Position numbers and translations under genes: made by a program. From the NCBI GenBank assembly GCA_003344405.1, contig NOWV01000349.1, positions 1 to 41,949 of the forward strand: 41,949 nucleotides of DNA, written 5' to 3'. The stretch comes from Trichoplax sp. H2. Lineage: Eukaryota; Placozoa; Uniplacotomia; Trichoplacea. Numbering within the stretch: the stretch's first letter is position 1; each line of letters begins with the position of its first letter. The notes beneath the pieces are model-generated. The model ran no database searches, was not told where the DNA came from, and worked only from the letters and a program-made list of their open reading frames with translations. This document shows, in pieces, positions 21,810-35,923 of this stretch.

Positions 21810-24800
21810 TTGCTGCGATAAATCTTCGCGTGTAATAAGATTAATAATCTCCTGGAACAATTTAGCTTTAGGATCAGACTGATCATTTGATGCAGTTAAT
21901 TGCAGTGATGGTTGCTTAATCTTCTGCTTTAAACAGTTGTCCAGTTGGAGTCTTAATTGCTGTCAACAAAAATAATAAAAAATTTTTCTATTGCTTAACA
22001 TATGGAAAGCGTTGAGTTATTGGTACGAGTAGAACGTTCTAATTACCTTCATTAATTTAGCGATGCCAGCATCAGCAACAAACTTAATCCATGTGTCGAT
22101 TGAGATAGTGTTTTCAGACTATACGGCATCGGTGTCCATTTGAATAGCAATATGTCAAAGAATGCATTCTTTTAGCTACTGTCGCAATAAATACTGTATG
22201 TTTAAATTATCAACCTCATTTCTAGAAAAGATACCCCATTATGAAATTTAACAATATTACTAATACTTAGCTGGAGGATAATGAATTGCTATGTAAAATT
22301 TTAAAGGAATATTAACCTCGTCTACTTGAATATCACCACCGAAAAATAATAGAGAAAACGGAGTAACCATTGTGGCATCAAATATTTTAATCTGAAATTA
22401 GTCGATAGTATCATTAGTATAGGGCAAATTTAGCTACCAAAGTATAATAACTGAAAGTACAGTATCGTAAATCTTGGAAAATTGTCCTACCTGACTATCC
22501 AATTTCATTTTTTTATGGTATATTAACCATTTACTACTAAAAAAATTTCGATTATGGTGGACCGAGCTGGGATGAAAAAACACTGCTCTGTCGTGTCTCG
22601 TTGAAAGTTTAGGAGGCCTAAATTATGATTTATAGAATACAAGTTAGAATAAGTATGCATAACGGTTGCTAAGCATTCTAACCAAATTTAATTAGAAGCA
22701 CGGATGAAATTGAACCTCTTGTTATTTGTTTGTCTATGTTCGACGTGAATAACGTTTGGATATAACCCAGCACACAAGATTGCTTTAACAAGGTTACTAT
22801 TGCCTTGACAGTGAATTAATTTAGAGTTAAAATTAATTACCGACAATCATAGATTGCATATAGAAATAAAAATAAAATTTGTTAATGATAATTACCGGAA
22901 TTAACATTATAACGATTTGCCTTTATATCCTTGGTATCTATAAATCCAATCTCGTGTAAGAGATCACCAAATTGATCTGCCATTTTGTGAACCATCTGAT
23001 GTAATATAAACAACTTGATATTAATTATTCAAGGCTCCGTTATAGTTGTAGACTATCGAAACAGCATTTACGTTAAGGCCGCTTGCAGACAACAAGTTAC
23101 TCCGGCAAAAGTCATAATCATTTCGGTTATATTTAGCTTTTTTCCACGACTAAAGGATAAAATCGTCAATTGCAATTGCAGCACGAAACATATCAGAACT
23201 AGTACTAATGTGAATCATGCAATTTTCAAGGCGCAAAGTTTGCTTAACCTTAAAGGCATTGAACAGTGTCAAATGATCACTAATTGAATCATGTTCGAAG
23301 CTTTTACGTGCTCGTCTTGAGGCCTCTCTATCGTCCTGTAATGAATAATAGATTTAACAGCATAATTAGATAAATTCATTTTTCTGTTATTACTAGATGT
23401 AAGCATAAAGGCTTACTACGTAAAACCTCCTACCATAACAAATACAAAAGGATCCCTATGACCTAAAAATGCCGATATTATTACAGCAGGATATAGACAA
23501 GAAAACAGTGCGCCAAATATAATAATTTTCCCTAAGCGAGGATTAAGTGGGAGTGCCGCAAGATAATGTCCGAGTGGAGTTAACGATTCGTCATCATTTA
23601 AACCATTCTAAAACAATAACGTTAAATCTCATTAGAAAAACATTAGAAAATATTTTAATAATTAATTACGTATACGCATACTAAAGTATAGTAAAACAAA
23701 TATTTATAAAATGCGATATTTAATCATTCAAAAGTCTAAAGATAAAATTTTTCTTGATTGATCATTTATCATTACCAAATCCTTTAAAAGAGCTATAGCT
23801 CGAGCAACTGCTTCACTATCCGGTGCATCCACTGCTTTCGATAGGAATGGTGCTATCATACCTAATTTAAGCTTCTAAAAATATAATGTAATATAGTGAT
23901 CTATACAGAAAGTGAATTACCACAGAAGTACAAAGTTTGGATTTAACAAATTTTAAAATTTCAAATGATGACATAAAATATTGATGAGTTCTTGAATTTA
24001 CTTTAATTTGTAAGCATATTTCTTCCAAGGGAGTCCTTAACATTTCTGGTAACTGAAATTCTTGCATTTTCGACTTATGAAATTGTGTGTAAAGGTAAAA
24101 ACAGTGCCCAGCTTTTACTCTAAGAGTAAATCGTTATGATAAAGTCATACATATAGTCGCCTTGATCGCAAGCTTAACCTATCAGAAAGGTGCTTTTTCA
24201 TGAAATACACGTACCTTCCTGCTCGACCCGCTCTTTGCTGTGCTGATGCTTTACTGGTCCAGACCGGAGAAAGAACTTCTAGGCCACTGGTGGGATCATA
24301 GGCCTAATTAATATTATTACATGACACATCATTTGCAAAATACAATAAATAATCAATTTCTGTCATCATTTATTTAACAGATGCAATAATAAGCTGACAG
24401 TATGTTACCTTCTCTTTTACTTTACCACAGTCAATTACGAACGATACATCATTGATGGTGATACTGAAATAAAATTGCTATAATTAATAAAATAATTTTA
24501 ATTCTAAATAAATAACGTTACTAATTGAGCTGAAAATGGGTACAGTACTGCTGTAAGTGGTAACCTTGTCTCAGCAATATCGGTAGCAATAACAATTTTT
24601 CGAACAGAAGGTAGGGGTTTTTCAAATATCTTGTAAGAAATGATTAGCATCATAAAAAAGTTTCTTTTGGAAAAGTCTTAAGATCAATGTTAGCGTTCAT
24701 TTTACTTACTTTTCTTTGATTTACAGTTGATAATTGCGAATGCAACGGGATGATTAGGTATCTCCCTATTTAGTTTAAAACCAAGTTTTATAAGTTTTTC

Positions 24801-27800
24801 GTAAGCACCTTAATAATAATAACTATTATCTTCTAAATAAAGTGCTGGAATTGTTGCTGTAAATTATAACTCATGAAGTATACAGATAATATCGTTAATG
24901 CAGTCGCAATCAGTATAGTGTACTGTACATTGCATCAACCGCGTCAACAATTTAGAATTATATAAATACCTGACGAAAAATAGGGACTTAATCGTAATCG
25001 TTCGTAAAGTTTACGAATGTCCTCCCATCCAGGCAGAAAGCATAAAATAGCACCTTTCTACAAGGTCGGATATTGTTTGTATAAATATAGCTTAGCAAGA
25101 GATGGATATCCTCACGTTTTACCGCCGAAAAGGTTGAACGACCTACCTCCATGTGATCTGATATGTAAGTTATTATATCTTCAATTAATTCGAAATCTAA
25201 ATCGTCAAAAACCATTCGTTGCACAGACTGTGCAGTTCTTAAGCAATACCTGGGCCGTACAAGAATAGATCTATTCATCTAATACTATAGTATAAATTTA
25301 ATGTGAGCTGTTACATCGACAATATACTGCAGCAATTCGCGGTATCTTACTCATCCGAAATGAATCCTAAAAAATCGCGCCAATCGTTGTCTTCAACACT
25401 TTCTTTACTTCTATATGGTCGGTTCCTACCTCGTGTGCTATTACGTGTATTCGATTTCGGCTGGAAGTATACTTTTTGATTACTGTAACATGAAGTAAGT
25501 GTTATCAATACTTGCTATTTGGTGAAACCCATTGCTATGATAGTTCTGTTCTCAATCATGTAACTACTGTATAAGCTATATATTATTATCGAAAATATGA
25601 GCGTATGGAAGATCTACAACCTTAGTAATATTAGCCTTGAAATTAATGTACGTACAGAACAGTACATTACTGTATTTAATCTATGTTATGCATGCTATCT
25701 ACTCATTCTCTTAGTACATTTTCTACAATTAAAAATGAAATGGTACTATCTTTTATCATAACAGCACGACGTCCTGTAATTTGGACTTACCCTAGCATCG
25801 AGATAATGTCTTCCATGTAGTAATGTCTAACAGAATACAACGATCCGGGAATCTCCACGATTGGACAATTATTAAAATACGAAGAAAAGCTAGCAGCATT
25901 CAACGTAGCACTCATTAGAACAACTTTTAGATCGGGCCTAGGAAAAGTTAATAAGTTCTGTATTAGTCGGAGATTGAATGGAGTTCTTATTCTTATGATA
26001 TCTAAAATAACTTTTATCCAACCTTTTGCTTAAAATATCTTTTAAATAGATTAATAAGAAGTCCGACATTAAATTTCGCTCATGGATTTCATCGATAATA
26101 AGATGGCTATATTGTGAAAGTAACGGATCATTCTGTAATTGTCGGAGTAAAATGCCAGTTGTACAGTAGATCATTGACCCTTGATTTCGCGGTAGCTTAT
26201 TTTCTAGCCTAATTTGATAGCCTGCACTCGGATTGGGTTGATTTTTCTCAATACGTTCATCAAGAACACGCTCAGCAACCTTAATCATACAGTTAGTGTT
26301 GGTTGATAAGAGAATTGTATAGGTGGTATAGCTTGATGAAGGCTGTTATAGTCCAAAGAGACTTATTTATAAATCGTATTTAAAATCAGGATAGCTTACG
26401 ATACTTATATTCATATTTGTATTTATAAATGTATATTCTATACTCATTAGCCTATTTACAAATACACGTTATCATAGATCAGAATAAGACGCAGCATTCA
26501 AACTTATAGCTAAGGCACTAACTTACCGATATTGCACTAATTCGACGTGGCTGTGTACAAGCAATCTTGCATAATGATCCATTGCCGGAGCAAATAGCAT
26601 CATCAAGTATAAACTGAGGTAACTGCGTAGTTTTACCACATCCAGTCTGACCACTAATAACTACGATTTGATTACTATGAATGAGATTCATAATATCATC
26701 GTGCATTGCATAAATCGGAAGTTTCTGCCTCTCAGCCTGACAAGAATTATTGAATTTACTGTTAGATTAAAATATAGTGGTAAGAACATCTATTTATATA
26801 AATTAACTACTAGTCGCTACGTTATTACTATGTCCATAACACCATGGTAACATTAGCTCAACAGCATGTGTGCTCATATTGTAAGCCAACAGCCAATTTT
26901 AGCTTTACCATAAGCAATAGTAAATAAGTAAATTGGTTAACAATTGTAGACGAAATTGACATAGTAGCATTTGCTACAGTAAGCCAACAGCTAATTTTAA
27001 CTTTTCAATAAGTGATAGTAAATAAACAAATGGGTTAGCAATTGCGGTGCATTTACAAAGTGTGCGGCTAACTGCAAGATACGCGTAGAATATCTGACTA
27101 AGCCATTTGAGCTACTGAGTATCTACGAATATAAATGTAGCAGTGTAGAAGATACTGTTACTCACGAGCAATTTTTGATAGCTTGGATCTTTAAATTTCG
27201 TTTCTAATTCTTCTTTTAATCTATTATCAAGATGAGGATCTCGTTGTAAGAATTGAATCGAATCAGAAAATTGCTGATCAGAATCTACATGATGGCTGGA
27301 TTCGTTATCGAGGCTACAACTGGCTTCCACTTGATCTACGATCGATGCGATCGCATGCTGTTTACCGTCATCTAACTCAATGACAGCTCTCTAAAATAGG
27401 AGATATAGTTTTATTTACATCCTATTTATAGCAGTTTAACTGTATTCCATAGGCAACATTGCCCAACTAAGTATACTTAAAAGCAAAATTAGATTAATAG
27501 ACACTTGGACAGTTGCTTGTGTAACTGTAGCACTGAGATTGCAAAGCATCGAGTAAAATGCAATTGCCATACTACGTATTCCAGTATTATAATATAACAG
27601 TCATTACAGTTATAAGACGGCTTACTTCTATTTTCTCCTTCTCTTTCTTCCTTGTTCGACTTAAATTAGCATAGTACATGCCAATTTCCTTACCAGACAA
27701 GCCGGGTGGTCTACCTACGCCGCCACCGCGACCGCCACCTCGATTGCCACCTCGATAGCTACCTCGACCACCACCACCTCGTCCAAAGCTTCTTCCTCGT

Positions 27801-27811
27801 CCTCGGTCCAT
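21810..27811 (-). CDS. DHX36: DHX36/RHAU-type DEAH helicase, copy A
   Basis: Twenty-three phase-consistent exons give about 927 residues: 27626-27811, 27166-27390, 26527-26736, 26023-26279, 25791-25937, 25351-25482, 25147-25249, 24970-25057, 24710-24765, 24565-24629, 24409-24463, 24215-24303, 24002-24119, 23776-23874, 23434-23607, 23249-23335, 23072-23149, 22896-22995, 22716-22803, 22491-22617, 22317-22391, 22047-22118, 21810-21959. DHX36 unwinds DNA and RNA G-quadruplexes. The N-terminus is RGG/Gly-rich, then [17 protein letters not shown] matches the RHAU-specific motif that caps a G-tetrad. Helicase motifs present: [46 protein letters not shown] and QQRAGRAGR. Winged-helix/ratchet ([17 protein letters not shown]) and OB-fold (LLFFGGD) regions follow. 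The last exon ends at a strong GTAAGT, so a short terminal exon is probably missing. An exon covering human residues between motifs may be shorter here. Confidence 0.9.
25938..26022 (-). other. Intron present only in DHX36 copy A
   Basis: This 85-bp phase-2 intron (donor GTTGGA, acceptor CCTAG) splits the KRPDL codons just before motif III. In copy B the same position is uninterrupted. The two copy-A exons (257 and 147 nt) sum to 404 nt, exactly the length of the single copy-B exon 33737-34140. Confidence 0.8.
26881..27046. repeat. Tandem duplication in DHX36-A intron 2
   Basis: A segment of about 68 bp starting GTAAGCCAACAGCCAATTTT (26881) recurs at 26979 with about 10 differences. It is intronic and appears neutral. 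Confidence 0.7.
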
Positions 27812-29505
27812 TCCTTGATCTTTTAACACATACTCACTATCATCTGATGAAGTAAGTTTAATGGAAGTGTTATACAAATGCCTAAACTGGTATAGTTTTG
27901 TCCTTGTTAATAATTTAGTAGACGTATACGACCAAATGGGATAGCAGGACATGAAATTGAGCTTGACTTTTTGTCTGTGTTGAATGGATCCTGGCGGAAG
28001 TTAATAGCTTAATCACTGTAGGATGGATTGATTATACAGCTTACAATAATCACTCCCGGATACGAAAGGGTCTCATACTAAGCCTTATAGTTCCAAGACC
28101 TCTAGACAGACGGATGCTAGTCTCTCTTCAGCACTGTACAGTACAGATTGGAAAGCTGGGTGCGGTCGCTTTAAGACTGATCCGGCAAACCTGATGTCAG
28201 GCAGGATTCAGGAAAGTTGCCCGTGATCGACTGCATTTGGATCGCAGTAAAATGGGCAAAGATTATCCCAGTAATATACAATAATTTCTGCTTTCCAGTG
28301 GAATGATAGAGCAACAAAGGCTCCTGTAGGGGCTATTAATAATACAAGTTTTTACAGTAAGCATTCGCTGTATCTGTGATAAGCAAGTGGATCACTGCAG
28401 CAGTCGAATACAGATTTTATCTGCATAGTCATATTTAAAATTGTCTGAGCATCAGCAAGCTTTACCTTGGATGCATTTGCATTCATACTTTTATAATTAC
28501 CGAATTGCTGTATGCAGCAGTGGTTATAGATAAAAAAAAAAGTGTTCTACAGGGTGCAGTATACTGTACTGCTGTGCCTTAATCACATCCCGTATGCTAA
28601 GTTGTTAGATTAGCTAACTAATCATTAGTTAATTCAACTGAATAAGTAATAACTAGTTCCGCATCATGAGCATTCTTACCAGATATAGACTTAGTATTTA
28701 TTACAAGCTGTAGCAAGGGTTTAATCCGTGCAGTATGCCGAAAATGACTTATGCAATCTTAATGTAATATTACTTTAGCAGTTCGGTAAATTATCGACTT
28801 TGATACGATAAGTACAAGTATAAAAGTAAAATATTGTACTACCAAAAAAAATTGCTAAATCTATGTATGTACCAGCTATTAGCATATGACTGAACAACAT
28901 AGAGATAATTCATCAATATTATTGCACGGTACATTCAAATATAGCAGTCAGAAAAAAAGCTAATCGATCATTGAACGATTGCATTCTTACAAGAAGTATT
29001 GCATTCAGTTTTGAGTAATAAAATACTTCCGAGAGATCGTAAAATATTCGCAATTCGGATATGATTTACAAGGAGAAACTTTATAAACAATAACAAATAC
29101 GAATAAAGCAGATTTCTAGACTAGATCAAGCATTGATATATAAAAATCTTTTGCTACGTTAGTAACACTGTCTTCCTCTTTAATGATTTATACTAATAAT
29201 TCGATATTATACTGTATAGTATAGCATAAATATTCAGTAGTAGCGATCAGTAAAGCGTGAAATTTGTTCTTTAATTTAATAGAATTAATAGCCTTATTGT
29301 AAAGATAATAACATATGGAATTATAGTTTTAACATCAACTTTAATATTGATGATTTCAGTTTGGCTCATAAATTTTCCTTCTTTTAATCTAAATTAATAA
29401 GATAAAATTTATATTACAAGTTATAGGGTTACCATTGAACTATGTAGTAAAGTGAGAACTTTTAATATAAAGATATAATAATAAATGCAAATGTTAAATA
29501 AATAC
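27812..29505. other. Spacer between the tandem helicase genes
   Basis: Holds the copy A promoter region and the copy B 3' region. The copy A frame remains open upstream of its ATG to 27952, but nothing there resembles the family. No other coding or RNA gene was recognised. Confidence 0.5.
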
Positions 29506-29523
29506 TCAATCGCGAAAGTTAAC

Positions 29524-32500
29524 CTGCTCAGATACATTTTCTTCAGTTATGAGGGAAATGATTTCATGTAATAATCTCCCTTTAAGATCAGAAGAGTCTT
29601 CTGATGCTGTTAGTTTTAATGACGGTTGATTAATTTTCTGTTCCAAGTAATTATCCAATTGACGTCTTAATTGCTACCGAGACAAATGTACATAAAACAT
29701 TATTGAAATAATTAACTTTCGGCTTCAGTATTAATCAATCTAGTATCATATTTAGTGCTACCATAATAATTCTTGCTAGGCTCGGATTAGCTTCGAAATT
29801 GATCCAAGAGTCAATAGAAATATTACTTTCTGACTAAAATGATAAAAATAACATGAACCTTGATGAGTTGCCATATGTAGTCCAATAATGTAAAATTTTA
29901 AATAGAAGAGATCAAATTATTTTCTTTCATGCAGTTCATTTGTCAGTACTATAAAACATAATAGATTTAACTGATTACCTGCTTTACATCAATATCACCT
30001 CCAAAAAAGAGTAATGATAAAGGAGAAACCATCGTCGTGTCAAATACATGAACCTTTAATCCAAAAGTCATGTCCTTAAATACAATGCGGTCTTAAGTCA
30101 CGCAAGCAATGGTATCCTTACCTGTTCGCCTAATTTCATTTTCTTATGATAGACTAACCAATCGCTATCAAACCGTCTATAATTACTGAGAACAGAACTT
30201 TGATGCAAATTAACTTGCTCACCGGAACGAGTATAAAATCTAGGCGACCTACGACAATACGGCGATCGTTCAATCTTATTATAGCTGACGCAAAATTTGA
30301 AACTAAGATGTTAGTAAATAAAATTTTACATAAAATTTACCTTCTCTTATTATTTCTATACTTTATCTGGAGAACACTAGGATATAGACCAGCACATATT
30401 ATTGCTTTGAGAAGTTTCTCATTGCCTAGCATAGATTACAGTATCAGTCAATCAGTTTATTAACTACTGTGATCTAGCAGAAATAGATTTAATAATAATT
30501 TAAAATGTCCCAGAAGGATAAATAAATACTTGAAAGATAATTCTTAAAGTATATGTCATACTTAAAGCCTATTGTAGTTATTTTAATAACTCTAAAATTA
30601 AAACGCTGCCCATACTTGAGTTATAATTATAATTTTGCGATCTAATGTTTTTCGTGTCAACAAAACCAATTTCATACAGGAGATTACAAAATTGTTGAGC
30701 TAATCCAAGAATAGTCTATATTTTAAAAGTGCACATACAAGTAATCAAATATTAGTTCAGTGCGATATCCAAAGTGATTAAGAGTAGTTCTAGGAAATGC
30801 AAGAAGTCATTGATACATTAACTAAGAATATTTTTTAATATCTAATCGCTTTTAACATTACTCGAAGGCCGCTTTGAGATAAGTAATTGTCCCGGCAGAA
30901 TTCAGCTGCAGTTTTCCTTTGCATAGCCTTTTCCCATGTCTAAGAGGATAGTATAAATTTGAATCAATAAGAAAGAGTAGTTGAATAAACTATCTTGAGA
31001 ATCACAATTTATATCACAATTTGTCACATACGTAAAATGCAACAACTGATGTCAAGTGATCACTAAATGAATTGCCAGAAAATTTTTTGCGAATTTTGTA
31101 CACTTCAGCTTTACGATCCTTGAAATTATAATTTTATAATTAATAGTGCGTTACTTTTATCTTAAAATCAAATCATAATTTGCCTATCAGACTAATAATA
31201 GCTATAACAAACTCATACCATGGGAAAGATAAATGGATCTTTGGTAGCTAAGAATGCCGAAATGACAACCGCAGGATATAAACATGAGAACATAGCACCA
31301 AATAAAATAATCTTTCCAATTCGGGGATCAACAGGCAATGTAGCAAGATAATAGCCAAGAGGTGTTAATGATTCATCACTATTCATAGCGTTCTGTCATT
31401 CGTAAAGATAGATAATTTAGTACGCAAATGTTATACAAGGTTCCATTCTTATAACAATTACTATTTTATTTCTGTGTATTTGATAGTACTAATAGCTAAA
31501 CTAATAGTTGTAGTACCAAATCTTTTAATAGATGTATCGCTCTTGCAACGGCTCCATCATCAGGAGGATCCAACGCTTTTGATAGGAAAGGTGATATCAT
31601 GCCTAGGTTAAGTTTCTTCGTAAAAATATACCTCGTGTTATTATTCAGCATACAATGATATAGATACCAATGATATGTTCATCGTGTATAGACTAACTTT
31701 TATTTGTAGACACAGTTCATCCAAAGGAGTCCTTAGTATTTCGGGTAAGTTGTACTCTTGCATATGCTGTGCTATGAATTTCGGATAAAGGTAAAAGCAA
31801 TGGCCTGGTTGGACTCTGTAAGAACAAAGCAAAATCGAATGTATTAAAACTAGAATTAAGACATACAAATCTATAAATATTACTGTTAGAAATGATACAA
31901 ATTTTGTTAGTAAACCTATTTTTTGTTAATGAACTTATTAGCAGACTACAGTCAATTTTCTACAGCATAATAATGTATGATAAGAAGTTAGTAACGGTAA
32001 TAATGTAACATCTATGAGTAAGCGTGACAGCTATCAAATTCATATTTAATTATTAACGGCACGATACTAGTTGGGAATACTATTGCACCTTCCAGCCCGA
32101 CCGGCCCGTTGACGTGCCGATGATTTACTAGTCCAAACCGGAGCCAGAGTTTCAAAGCCGCCGACCGCATCATAGAGCTATTAATCGTATGCACGTAGCA
32201 TGATTAAGTCAATGACATTTTTAACATTAATTCCTTTGACATAATGATCAATATGAAATACGTTCAAGTTTACAACAAAGTTACTATCACTTACTTTCTC
32301 TTTTACTTTTCCACAGTCTATCACAAAGCATACGTCATTAACAGTAATACTAAAATTTAAAAAATGCCGTCGCATTACATACGCGTCAATTCAATCGATT
32401 AGAACTCTAACCGAAAAGTTTCTGTGATTAGTGCTAACATCATTAAACGATTACGATATAAACCTTGTTTCGGCGATATCGGTAGCAATAATAATTTTTC

Positions 32501-35500
32501 GAACTGATTGTTGCGGCTTATCGAAAATCTTATTAAAAATATAAGTCGGATTAAAATATCTTCGGTTACCTATAAAGCGAGTCAACACTATCACTTTCTT
32601 TGGTGTATGCATGATAGAACTTACTTTACGCTGATTTGCAGTCGATAATTGCGAATGCAATGGAAGAATTACATATTGATCTATTAAAAGAATGCAATAA
32701 CAAAACTTTTATATTATGTTAAGAGAGATAATTACAATACTGTAAACTTGGATGTGCCGATACATTATAAGAATTATATCCGCAGAAGCGTATAAAATAG
32801 AAGTAAACTATCGAAGCGGCGTTTGCGAAATACAGGATTTCATATTCTCCAATAAACTAGTAAAATTTAGCTTCATATCCCGTAATGAAAGGAGAATGCA
32901 CAGATCCTATTGGACGATTTACTACTTTAAGCACAGCCAGAACAGAATTAACTGTAAGTCATGTTTATTCTAAGATTCAAAGCGCGAATACATCAATACT
33001 CGTACATAATATTATCGATATTTTCTGTGTTATGATCTTTTCATTATGTTCTTTGTCAATATAGCCGAAAGTAACTAACTACCTTCTACTCTGATATTAC
33101 AAACCTGATGAAAAACGTGGATTTCCTATCAATGTCTCATACAACTTACGAATATCATCCCATCCAGGAACAAAACATAAAATTGCACCTTCCTATAAAA
33201 TTGGATAGTTAGCTAACTCGATCGAAATTGTACAACAGAACATGCAGAAATACCGTATTTACGTATTCAATGCTTATATTTTAAAGAAAAGATGAACATA
33301 GAATATAGCCATGCTATACCTCCATATTACTATTAATGTGAATTAATAAATCTTGTATTAATGTAAAGTCTAATTTCTTGAATGCCATTTGCTTTATCGA
33401 TTTGGCCACTGTTGGAGAATACCTAATTAATAGACATTATCCAAACTTAACGATCTATCAGGATAATAATAGAGCGTAATTTTGCCATTCACTTACTTAT
33501 TCGAGGTGGTTTCTAAATATTTATACCATGCATCAGTCTCCGAAGAAATGATCTCATTGTTCATTTTGTCTTCACCACTGTCTTGTGGATTTCTTACTTT
33601 TGGTTGATAATAATTTTTTCTATTACTGCAATGAACAGATTTTAAAATTAACATTATATTTGAAGATATAATCACAGCATAAATAATTCAAGCTGTAATC
33701 TTATCACGCTTTTCTGCTGTTTAAGTTGACACTTACTTCAAGAAAGTGATAATGTCTTCTAAATAGTAGTGTTTAACAGGATAGAGAGTTCCAGGAATTT
33801 CAATAATAGGACAATTGTTAAAGTATTGTGAAAATTTTTTAGCATTTAGGGTAGCACTCATCAAGATAACCTTTAGATCGGGCCTTTTAACTAATATATC
33901 TTGTAAACATATCAGCAGAAAATCCGACATAGCGTCTCTTTCATGAATTTCATCAATAATGAGATGACTGTATTGAGAAAGTAGCGGATCACTTTGTAAT
34001 TTACGTAATAAGATGCCAGTTGTACAAAGAATTATTGATCCATAACGTCGCGGTAGTTTAGTTTCAAGCCTTATCTGATAGCCAACACTAGAACCTGGCT
34101 GCTTTTTCTCTCCACGCTCATCTTGAATACGTTCGGCTACCTAAGAATTTAAAATGAACTTCATGATATTATTAATTGCTTTTGATAAAGGCTATATGAA
34201 TCAAAATTGTCACTTTAACGGAGCCAGATATTAATTAGTTGAAGGGCTCAATATACTGTATTATAAGAATTATAATTAATCAATGAAATATATCATTTAT
34301 TGCTACCTACAGATATAGCACTAATTCGTCGTGGCTGTGTGCATAAAATTTTACATAACGACCCATTGTTATTATCAATAGCTTCATCAAGTATAAATTG
34401 TGGTAACTGCGTGGTTTTACCACATCCGGTATGGCCACTTATTACTATAGCCTGGTTATCACGAATAGACTTGAGGATTTTATTTTGCATACTGAATATT
34501 GGAAGTTTCTTTCTAACATCCTAAATAAAACAAAATATCAATCATAGACAACAATACCATATTGCATTATTCAGGGACTATGTCTACTTTCATTGTGATT
34601 GTCTATTAATAAGTGTAGTAGCAATCAGGCATGCTATTAAATTTAAGAAGGCAAGAAGAGATTATCACTGCACAGAACTATATATATATAATTAGAGTTA
34701 GACATAGAACATATATTACATTAGGCACTGCTATGTCTACTTTATCAAGGTGGCAAAAATTAAAGTAAGATAAACTATAGTACGTAGTTATATCGATAGT
34801 ACAGTAAAATATTGAGCCAAGGATATGTTTATCAGGTGGCATATACAGTATATTATCCTGATTCTGGATTTTATACTTTTATCAAGCTTGTACGTTGACT
34901 TTTCTGGTACAGTATATTTATCATATTCATTCATGACTTTTATATATCAAAAACGACGTATCTATGCATGGGCATCTATACGGTAGGTCTAGACAGGATG
35001 TAAATCTAATACTGGATTATCGAATAAAATGATGTCAATATATTACATTAATAAGTAGTCTGCTTCGTAGTATACACTGTATAAATATTGAGGCTATTGA
35101 ACAGATAAATTACTTCAATTTCACTAATAAGGAGAAGCCAATACAATACGCTATAAATATTGCACATCATAATGTCTTAAAGGGTAAGGAATACTTACTA
35201 AAAGTTGCTGATAATGTGGAGTAGTTCGGGTTTCGTTTAGCTGCTCTTTATACAAATCGTCCAGACGCTGACGTTTTTGCAATGATCGACTATTTCTTAC
35301 AATTTGATGGATATCATTGACTACTCTGTCATGAAGGTGTTGTCTATTACTGTTGCGTTCAGTTTTGACTTGATGAATGAGAGATGCAATAACTTCTTGT
35401 TTTCTCGTATCTAGATCAATTAGTGGTCTCTGTAGGGTAGCGAAAGGTAAAAAAGTACAAGCCATGGATTAGCCGTACATTATTTATTTGGTAGACAATA

Positions 35501-35923
35501 TCACACGCACATGACTTGATAGGTCACGTCTTTTAAAGAAAAGCTAATAGGTATCATTGATGGAACAGTTAATCTATTATAACAAGCTGAAAATCCACTA
35601 CAGATGAGCGAAATGCAAAAAGAATTCATTTGAGCAAGCAGATGAATCTGCATGTCGATGTTTTGAGAATGGATTGCAGAGAATGAGGCAGTCAGTGTAC
35701 TTGACAACGGATAAGATATATATATATGCTGCTAGTAAACTACAAATTGACACACCACCTAGTGGACATATTGGTATCTTACCTGTTTTAATTCGAGTTG
35801 CTTTCTGGCCTTTTCCTGGTTTTTCCTTTTTTCTCCTTTCTTTACTTTTCTTGACAGACGCATATCGGATCTTCTCAAGAAACGATTTTTCCCTTTTCCA
35901 CTTCTTTCTCTCTTTTGCAACAT
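29524..35923 (-). CDS. DHX36-like DEAH helicase, copy B
   Basis: Twenty-two exons: 35783-35923, 35199-35429, 34311-34520, 33737-34140, 33497-33625, 33320-33422, 33105-33192, 32625-32680, 32464-32528, 32295-32349, 32089-32177, 31698-31815, 31517-31615, 31219-31392, 31032-31118, 30862-30939, 30616-30715, 30341-30425, 30122-30248, 29979-30053, 29762-29833, 29524-29673. This gives about 912 residues. Helicase motifs are intact: [46 protein letters not shown] and RQRAGRAGR. Exon lengths and phases match copy A almost throughout, so the pair arose by tandem duplication. The first exon is different: a Lys/Arg-rich segment ([15 protein letters not shown] and on) replaces the Gly-rich tract, and no clear RHAU-specific motif is visible. 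Its frame is open upstream to 36103, so the start is uncertain. The gene may end by reading into TGA at 29506 or by splicing to an unseen exon. Confidence 0.86.

Noticed and set aside
28130-28280. GC-richer patch that looked like a small structured RNA
   Set aside because: No match to U snRNA, tRNA or box C/D patterns could be built; no promoter or terminator signal.
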